Below, one piece after another: positions 56,401 to 64,000 of a DNA stretch of 64,000 nucleotides (positions are counted from its first letter, which is position 1; every line of letters begins with the position of its first letter). The position numbers and the translations under genes were made by a program. Origin of the DNA: Bedellia somnulentella (lineage: Eukaryota > Arthropoda > Insecta > Lepidoptera > Bedelliidae); NCBI GenBank assembly GCA_963576735.1, contig OY755175.1:6712401-6776400 (forward strand), given 5' to 3'. The notes below the pieces were generated by a model. That model did not search any database. It was not told where the DNA came from and was given only the letters and a program-made list of their open reading frames with translations.

Positions 56401-59400
56401 ATGCTGTCTCGTATGTGCACTGCACGTTCAACCTTAGGTGTTGGTTATGTTCTAAGATCTCCAATTCCACCAAAAATCTTTCCAAAGAATGCAATCAGCC
56501 GAAACTATGCCCGTGAAGGTCGTACGAGGATGGCGACCCAAGCTCCACCATCACTCTGGGCACGTCTTATGGCACCAGCTGGACCTAATGGTAAGATTTA
56601 TTACACATTTTTCTGAAAAGTAAAAGAAAATGCAATGATATACATTATTTGCATAAAAGAAGGGTTAGCTACTCCTTCTAGATGTTAGATAAGAGTTTAT
56701 ATTTTAGATTCATTGTGTATTCAGTATTTAAAAACAAAGAAAAGGGTTTTTAGTATCATTTTTGATTGTAAACTGTACGCTATAAAGCTTGTTAATATAC
56801 ATGATGTTTTATGTAGTTTTCATATTGTTTATATTGTCATTATTATAAGTTTACACTTTTTAAAACTTAAGCATATAGTACAGTTGTTTTTTTCAATGTA
56901 GAAATCACAAACTCTATAATATAAATCATTCTGTTGCATTACAATGACTGTGACTACTTCTCAGGCATGTGATGTGTTTTTCAGCTGTGACTTATATTTA
57001 TGAAAATGGTTGTGTAAATGAAAAATGATGAGATGAACCTATATAAGTAATTTAGGATATTTACTTAATGGCACGCAACTTGCTGAGAAAGGAAATGAGG
57101 GTGAAAGTGGATAAAACAAAAACTATGGTTTTTGAGAGAGAAGGAAATATAACAGTATACTAGATTGAACTTAGGTATGAAAGTGGTACAAGTAAAAGAC
57201 TTTGTATATTTGGATGAAGACATCAAAGGAAGATTAAAAAGGGAAATGGTAAAAGGAGCTATGTATAGGTAATAATTCCATGTTCATCAATTACTAATTA
57301 TATCATATTTTAGCTTTCAGTATGGGAAAGGGAGCCCTAGCTGGTGCATCTGCAGTTGGTTTGGGTGCTTTGTGCTATTATGGATCAGGAGTGAAACCAG
57401 GAACCTTACAAGAAGCTCAGTTAGTAGTATTTTCAATATTATTTCTTTAATTGTAAAAATGACTGTAGTTTGTTTGTGTTTTTAGCTGGTGTTATTAAAG
57501 TTGTTCAGAACTTACGTGAGGCTGGAACTGGTGAGGTGTTCAGTCCTTAGTTCTTCCAAGTGGTGTGCTGGCTATTTTCAATATTTTGTTGAGATATGAA
57601 TGCATTCAATCTTTAATCAACAATATGATTCTGTTTTCTGATTTCTGATTTTGTTAGTCAGCAACAAATAAAAATCTTTCTTTTCTTTTCTTTTCTATTC
57701 CCTGGCCAAGGGATATCGTTTCCAGAGAATCTTTCCTTCCTTCCTTTCATATACTTAGACAGCTGATTGTCGGGTCCAAAGTTCACCTTCACGGATGATA
57801 TCACTTTTATATGTCCACAATTACGCCGATTCACAATATATGGTACTATCAAAATATGCTTCAATATGCTTATTAGTATCACAATACTCAAAATTATACA
57901 AATCAATTACAATTTTACAATATATAACAATTCAATTCAAAATCCAAAGCGCAAGTGTCTTTTTTCTCGACTCCACTGGCAATCAAAATTAAATCTACCA
58001 ATCGCAGACTAAATAGAATAGGCTAAAGCCACGAGTACATGTCTGGCGCGAACAAGTTTGTTTAACCATACTTGACAATGTCCATGGTATCATGGTGAGG
58101 GGACTTGTTTCTTCAATCCCTGCTAAGCACCATCATTTTTATCATGAATATTGATAGATGTTTGTTTTCCTTGCATGTCATTTATAAGTGTTTTGTATAT
58201 TATTAAATATATTGTTGAGTTAGTTATTTTTATACTTTTCTAGGGACTAAATTGATGGTGTGCTTTGTCTTTATATAGTCTGTATTCTGTTGAACAAACT
58301 GCACATTTCATGCTATCAATTCCTATTAAGGTGGTTCCTATATATATAATAATAATAAAGCCTTTTATTCCGAGAACAAAATATTAGAAAAACAATGAAT
58401 TTATAAAATGTCCCTAATCTCGGTGTGCCTCTTGGCATAGGCCTCCTCTAGCGCTTTCCACTGTGGTCTGTCCTGTGCTACTCTGGACCATAGGTGGCCG
58501 GCTGTAAGTTTGATATCATCTGACCATCTCCTTCGCTGTCTTCCTTGGCTTCTTTGGCCATCTCTTGGGTACCATTCAGTTACTATTAAAGTGGCACATT
58601 AATGTAATTGGTATTATAAGTTCACAATGTTTGTCTTAATAGCATTCTATATCAGAGAGGGCCAATATCATCAAGCCATATCATTTCATAAGATAAAATA
58701 TTATCTGATCTACATTTTACATTAGTTTGTCTCACCATTAGCCCACATATATAACATAACATAAACGTTCACGCCGTGTATCCCCGAAGGGGTTGGCAGA
58801 GGAACCAATACTCCTGAACTCACATGGCAAGCGCCATCTAGTTTCCAGAGAAGGTACCCACGTTTTGCTTAGACTGTGTACTCACGTGATAGGGGGCAGG
58901 CCTATCGCCGTTTTGTACGAATACACTGTCACCCACATATATATATATATGTATATTATAATTGGACCATGAATATAAAATAGAATAGAATTAGGTGTTA
59001 ATATTACTTATATCTTTCAAAGTAACCACTGTCCCTTTCTTTTAGTAGTATGCCAGTATGACAAACTTTCAGCTAATATGTATGAGCAATCTGTCAGTTT
59101 CTCACTTCGTATATGACATATGCACTCTCACAAGCCTCATGTTACTAGTGCATATTACGTCTTGTTCACCTGGAATCTAAGTCCAAAAATTCAGTTTAAA
59201 TTACTGTTTCCAGTCTCTGGCCCCAGTATGTGAAGGATAGAATCCGAACGACCTACGCCTACATTGCCGGCTCCCTGGTGTTGACTGCCGGTAGCGCTGT
59301 CATGGTGTTCCGAACTCCGGCGCTGCTGCAGTTGGTGGCTCAGGGTGGGTGGCTGGTGAGTTTGCATTTTTTTTTGTTTAAACTTGTCTTGTGATCTATA

Positions 59401-62400
59401 CTGAGTGATTTGAGAGCAAATCAATTTCAGGTTTTAGAGATATGGTTTTTGTAAATAGAATATGTTAAAGTACCTATTTCAGTATAGCTTTATAGATATT
59501 TCAGCTTATTTACAGATTTTTGTTTTGTATAATTTGTAACACTATTTTTATGTATCTTGATATGTAATCGAGAACAATGTCATTAGGCAATTATGTTTAT
59601 TGTCCATCATTTTTTTACTAATTACTATAATCCCTGTTTCCAGTCTATAATAATAACCATGGGCCTGATGATCGGTTCAGGCATGGTGGTCCAAAGCATG
59701 CCATACACCCCCGGGTTCGGAGCCAAGCAATTGGCTTGGATGGCTCACACCGGCATCATGGGTGCTGTCATTGCACCCATCTGCTTCCTTGGAGGACCTC
59801 TGCTTACTAGGGCCGCGTGGTTAGTATTATTTTGTTGAACTTTCCTGAATTGTGTCCAAAACATGACATGTATACATAACAACTGGCGTGGATGGCTCAC
59901 ACCGGCATCATGGGCGCTGTCATTGCGCCAATCTGCTTCCTTGAAGGACCTCTGCTTACTAGGGCCGCGTGGTTAGTATTTGTTTGTTGAACTTTCCTGA
60001 ATTGCTCTAAAGTTTCAATTTTGATATAATGGAATTTAAAACATGACGATATTGATGTAAGTGCTGCAGTTTATTTGTGAGTTTAATTTCTTGGTTTCCA
60101 AATACATGCAATAAATAATTATTAATTCACAATATCTTTTATTGTATTTAAATATTTATATTTATTTGGTTTCTTTTGCCACCTTACGATAAAACATTAT
60201 TAAATTATGGTATTGGTTAAGAAATAGTGGTGATGATTGAAATGCTCGATATTATGTTGAAGAAATATTGTCACCTTAGAGTGGAATAAAACATTAAATT
60301 TTCACACTTAGCTCAAAACTTGATCATATACTTTGTCAGAAACTATTCAGAAAGCTGTGATTTAAACTAGTCAAAATTGGTTTTAAAGCGGTTATATCGT
60401 GGTTCATAACTGAAATAATTTCGTGGTTACAGGTACACAGCCGGCGTAGTAGGCGGCCTGAGCACGGTGGCTCTATGCGCTCCGTCCGGCGAATTCCTAT
60501 CTCTGCGCGCGCCGCTCGCGATGGGGCTCGGCGCCGTGTTCGCGTCCTCGCTCGCCTCCATGTTCCTGCCGCCCACCACCGCGCTCGGCGCAGGTCACTA
60601 TACACACCCTCTTATCCTATTAATATTATAAACTAGTGGTCCGCCTCGGCTTCGCACGATGGTGTTAAATATTTTTACTGCTTACACTCTACGGTATTTA
60701 GCGTGATTATATATCCTATGTCCTTTTCCTGGTTCTCAGCTACCTCCCAATCAATTTTCAGCTTAATCGGTTCAGTTATTCGTGAGTTATAAAAAGTGTA
60801 ACTAACACGACTTTCTTTTATATATATATAGATGTGAAAGTTTAAGACAAAAAAAGAAGAGAAAGAGAGACATTTATTCGCTGTACAGAACATGGAAAAA
60901 AAACATTAATAGAGAAAAAAAAACAACATATTATTCAATTCTCAAAGCTAGAAAACAAAAGTAAACAAGGAAAAGCATACAAATATAATATTTAGAAGGC
61001 AAGGCCAAGCTCACAACACTGATTTTCAGTCAGCACCGACTCAAGTGACATTGCGAGCATTACACCATACGGAACAGATTATTGGACATACATACAAAAA
61101 GGTTATACAAATTTAAACAACATAATTGACAACTGTATATACTAAATAAACAAAGATAAATAATAATTATAGAATAAAAATATACAGATATAGAATACGA
61201 ATATATAAGTGACGCACTATACGATAACAAAAATATATATACATACATATAAACACACATATATATACATACTAGCGACCCGCCCCGGCTTCGCACGGGT
61301 GCAATGCAAAATATACCTACTACAGAATGTCCTTATGCACAACGTTCACAGCTTTTTTGTCATTAGCCAATACTCAAAGTCTTAATGGAAGAAATACCAA
61401 GACATATGGTTTTAAGCTAATCCTATGAAACCTAATGTACTTACAATACCACTAATAATAATAATAAAAATTAAAAGATAATCAACAACAAAAGATACTT
61501 ATTCTATTCAGTTTAATTAATTCTTGATATTTTCCTCGCTAGAGAGCTCCGATAAACGGGTGCGATCGCTGCAAATCATAAAGTGCTTGGAGAAATCCTC
61601 ATAGGATCCCCCGTCGCTCTCTCGAGTATGTCGGAATCATACCGACTAAAACCCCACCGGTTCGGTGCTGCTGGCCCTGCGGCCTATGCGGCGTCACCTT
61701 GATGTTTGTTTTGCCGGGCGGCTGAAGGCACCTAAGCTAAGTCGAATAGGAACGCGGCCATCGACGCGCTATTTATAGGCACGCGCCGCCCGGCGCAAAC
61801 AACTACGACCCTGCATTTTAAATTTGTAATATCTTCGGTAATATTCACTTAAATTACATGCTGTATAAAGCATATTGATCTATAATAAATGCACAATTTA
61901 TTTAAGGTTCTTAATTGGATAAGGATTAATGCTGTATTGTTTAAAATCACTTCGTAAATTACCATTTTTTAGTAAAGAATAAAAATGGTTATGCTGGGTT
62001 ATCCCTAAGAGATAGACATATACCATCGTGGACTTTTTTGTTGAACTTTTTAAGGTGAACAATACTGTAGTACATTATTTTGGTCTATCGCGTAGGGTTC
62101 AGCCAGCGTTTGCAATTTAAGCGCAAAAAAACGTGCTTATTTACGACATCACATTAGAAACCTTTAAATTTATCAGTGTTTCTCTACTATATTATGCATT
62201 TATTATACATACAAACTTTCCTTAAGAATCACTCTATCTATCAAAAAAAATTGCATCAAAATCCGTTGCGAAGTTTTAAAGATCTAAGCATACATACGGA
62301 CATACAGCGAAAGCGACTTTGTTTTATACTATGTATTGATACATATACACACATACATATGACATAACATAATGATATGATAGATATGTTATGATTTATA

Positions 62401-63946
62401 GACATAATAAGATATAAATGCATAATCATAAACGGTTTAGATGTTTGAATGTTTATGTGTTTGAGGCGAAAAGGCTTCTCAAGAAATTAATTTAATGAAT
62501 GAAATTGGTCAAAATGCTAAATAGTGACTCAAATTATCAAATAGGATATTTTTTATCCCGGATAATTTGACCAAAAAAATATTCATGCCTGTTTGAGTAC
62601 CGAAAAAAACGCATAAAGTTTAGTCATACATACATACATATACTCACGGCTATAATTCCCTGGAAGCGGTAGCCAGAGCTCAGGAATTAGAAATTCCTCA
62701 GACACTTTTGGAAGTTAAGTAGAGAAAGATGGTATAATAAAGGTTGTTGGGGATGGGCATCCAACCGCATCACCTAAAAAGCTTCAATACCCTTAGTCGC
62801 CTCTTGCGGAAGAAATGGGGTATTGATATAATAAGCCGTCACTAAACAGCTATTCCCTTATTCACAAGTAGCAAAGAACGGTATAGATGAAGATGCTACG
62901 GCGTTAGTTTATCGGAATCGAAATCGGAGGTACTGTTCGGAGGGGCATATGTATAGTTTAATCGCAATAAAATTAAACTATATACAAAATCAAACTCAAC
63001 AGTTTATAATCCAATAAATTATTTTATATAACATCTAACTATGCCTTGACCTCCGATTATAAATGCCAGAGCGGAAGTGGAAACCGAAAGTTTAATATAA
63101 TGAATTCCGCAAATAAGAAACCACCATTAATTTATAACATATATTTTATTGCTTTAAATAAACCTTGTGATAGCCTTACTTCTAGCTGTATTATTTTACG
63201 GAATCTGTGATTCCAAATACACTTAAAAATTGTAAAGTCCCATTTAAAAACCAAATTCTTTCTAAAATTATTTCCATTCTAATATTACTCGTCTATTTCA
63301 CAGGTCTTTACTCATTCAGCATGTATGGCGGTCTAATAGTGTTCAGCGGTCTACTTCTGTATGACACCCAAAAGATCATCAAGCGCGCAGAGACCCACCC
63401 CATGTATGGCATGTCACAGTATGACCCCATTAATGCGTAAGTATCCTCGTTAATGATTTTTTTATGTTTGTTTATGGTTTTGTGGTAAATTTTGGTATTT
63501 ATTTAGTAGAAAATCATTCGAAAAGTTAGAAATAAATGAAATATGACACTTCACTTGGCAACTAAGACTGAGTATAGAAGAACTGCTTCAATAGTTTAAC
63601 AATTTATTGGCAGCACCAAAAATGTTACTATTTTTTGTCGGACGGTGGCTTCAATGAACGTATTTCTTTATGCGAATTATTATATGAATTTAGAATGATC
63701 AAATACCGTTTATGCGCAAATGACCAAAAAGTTTCAAATCATTCAGTTATTGAATGTCCATTTAGCAAAATCATGATCTAAACTTCTTAACCTGCTTAAT
63801 AAAAACTGTATTTAAAATTTATATTATGCTATTTATAAGAAAATGTTTTTTTTTTAAGTGCAACTGCTGTATACCTGGACATCCTGAACATCTTCATGCG
63901 CATTGCCATGATCCTGTCTGGAGGCGGGAACAACCGAAGAAAGTAA
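56401..63946 (+). CDS. GHITM: GHITM / TMBIM5 (growth hormone-inducible transmembrane protein), seven coding exons
   Basis: GHITM (MICS1) is the inner-mitochondrial-membrane member of the BI-1/TMBIM family; it supports cristae structure and cytochrome c retention and has been linked to Ca2+/H+ exchange. Exons: 56401-56590, 57314-57419, 59214-59355, 59644-59819, 60433-60593, 63304-63436, 63859-63946. Phases join exactly to 331 residues plus TAA (human about 345). The N terminus is Arg/Ser-rich without acidic residues before about residue 40, as in a mitochondrial presequence. Hydrophobic segments lie near residues 66-84, 109-133, 146-166, 178-200, 205-224, 231-252 and 259-284, with a last one near 306-324. 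The Asp pair expected in this family is present: Asp279 in LLLYDTQKI and Asp310 in VYLDILNIF, 31 residues apart as I recall for the human protein. The start follows an acceptor at 56380-56381. Confidence 0.96.
57040..57290 (+). mobile_element. LINE RT fragment in GHITM intron 1
   Basis: The plus strand reads MRVKVDKTKTMVFEREGN and later VVQVKDFVYLDEDIKGRL with interruptions, matching the RT thumb region of a non-LTR element. No ends could be set. Confidence 0.55.
58360..58590 (-). mobile_element. RTE-type LINE 3' end
   Basis: The minus strand encodes RRWSDDIKLTAGHLWSRVAQ and DRPQWKALEEAYAKRH, the C-terminal end of an RTE polyprotein, followed by an ATAATAATAA tail at about 58360. Confidence 0.75.
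58763..58935 (+). repeat. SINE-like repeat related to 25745-26085
   Basis: GTTCACGCCGTGTATCCCCG through CCCACGTTTTGCTTAGACTG to TTTTGTACGAATACACTGTC. It lacks the tRNA-like head. Confidence 0.7.
59879..60008 (+). repeat. Tandem partial duplicate of GHITM exon 4 and its donor
   Basis: Bases 59879-60008 repeat about 59729-59858, i.e. the second half of exon 4, its donor (TGGTTAGT) and about 30 intron bases. About eight differences are visible. In frame, Gly-Gly becomes Glu-Gly in the CFLGG motif (GGAGGA to GAAGGA). No acceptor precedes the copy, so it looks like an intronic exon relic. Its intact donor could compete with the true donor at 59820. Confidence 0.85.
60620..60835. repeat. Dispersed repeat fragment (CTTCGCACG end)
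   Basis: Begins ACTAGTGGTCCGCCTCGGCT and ends TTTTATATATATATAGATG. The consensus is a common lepidopteran repeat, but the class is not settled here. Lies in GHITM intron 5. Confidence 0.55.
61272..62350 (-). mobile_element. Composite Helitron-like repeat with a GC-rich insert
   Basis: The left edge ACTAGCGACCCGCCCCGGCT is the inverse of a Helitron-like 3' end (GGGTCGCTAGT). The right part (62200-62340) carries GCATCAAAATCCGTTGCGAA and ACATACGGACATACAGCG, seen in related repeats. Between them, 61540-61810 is an unrelated GC-rich block (see findings). The boundaries are approximate. Confidence 0.5.
62620..62855 (-). repeat. SINE-like 'GCCGTGAGTAT' family copy
   Basis: Minus copy with a CATACATACATA tail at its left end, then ACTCACGGCTATAATTCCC, ending AATAAGCCGTCAC. 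Lies in GHITM intron 5. Confidence 0.75.
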
Positions 63947-64000
63947 ATAGCTAAATCATCTGGTCAAGATCGAAAGTTGGCGTTCCAAATTACAAGTGCT

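Larger units (their letters stand above)
57420..59213. other. GHITM: GHITM intron 2 (no gene)
   Basis: Holds repeat fragments at 58360-58590 and 58763-58935. The stretch 57640-58070 shows nothing recognisable. Confidence 0.6.

Overview
This is a eukaryotic nuclear window, AT-rich and intron-rich. It is most likely from a moth or butterfly (Lepidoptera): short exons with GT/AG introns, tRNA-headed SINEs, Helitrons whose ends match the lepidopteran type, and RTE, mariner, hAT and PIF/Harbinger debris in nearly every intron. It has two assembly gaps (1-65 and 54079-54278). Species cannot be named from sequence alone.

Three host genes are present. (1) The 3' half of HYDIN (axonemal central-pair protein) lies on + from 743 to its stop at 42181. 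I rebuilt 39 consecutive in-phase exons encoding about 2,408 residues; the 5' half lies upstream of the window. (2) NOC2L/Noc2 (60S ribosome assembly) lies on - from 52747 to 44830: six exons, 689 residues, apparently complete. (3) GHITM/TMBIM5 (mitochondrial inner-membrane protein) lies on + from 56401 to 63946: seven coding exons, 331 residues, complete. HYDIN and NOC2L are tail to tail; NOC2L and GHITM are head to head. I see no functional link between them.

Most remaining sequence is mobile-element stratigraphy, and several elements can be delimited to the base by target-site duplications (TSDs): a subterminal-repeat element at 2665-4255, Helitrons at 6600-7564 and 29416-30359, a giant foldback element at 29003-30784 that holds the second Helitron, a Harbinger-type MITE at 26342-26496, a 493-bp MITE at 20219-20711, a decayed Ty3/gypsy element at 34365-38089, a hAT at 38882-40158 that holds a retroposed tRNA-like SINE, a PIF/Harbinger remnant at 42923-44582, a mariner at 48396-49647, and a palindromic hAT MITE built of ATCGAT motifs at 52902-53797.

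The oddest signals are: a tRNA-headed repeat that occurs both dispersed and as a perfect 312-bp tandem array beside an assembly gap (54279-55669); a HYDIN exon whose 3' two thirds is repeated five times without indels or stops (26601-27371); a near-perfect 292-bp palindrome of tRNA-like repeats (9663-9954); and inverted SINE copies flanking HYDIN exon 20. I found no gene cluster that looks like a new biochemical system; the novelty here is repeat biology and exon duplication.
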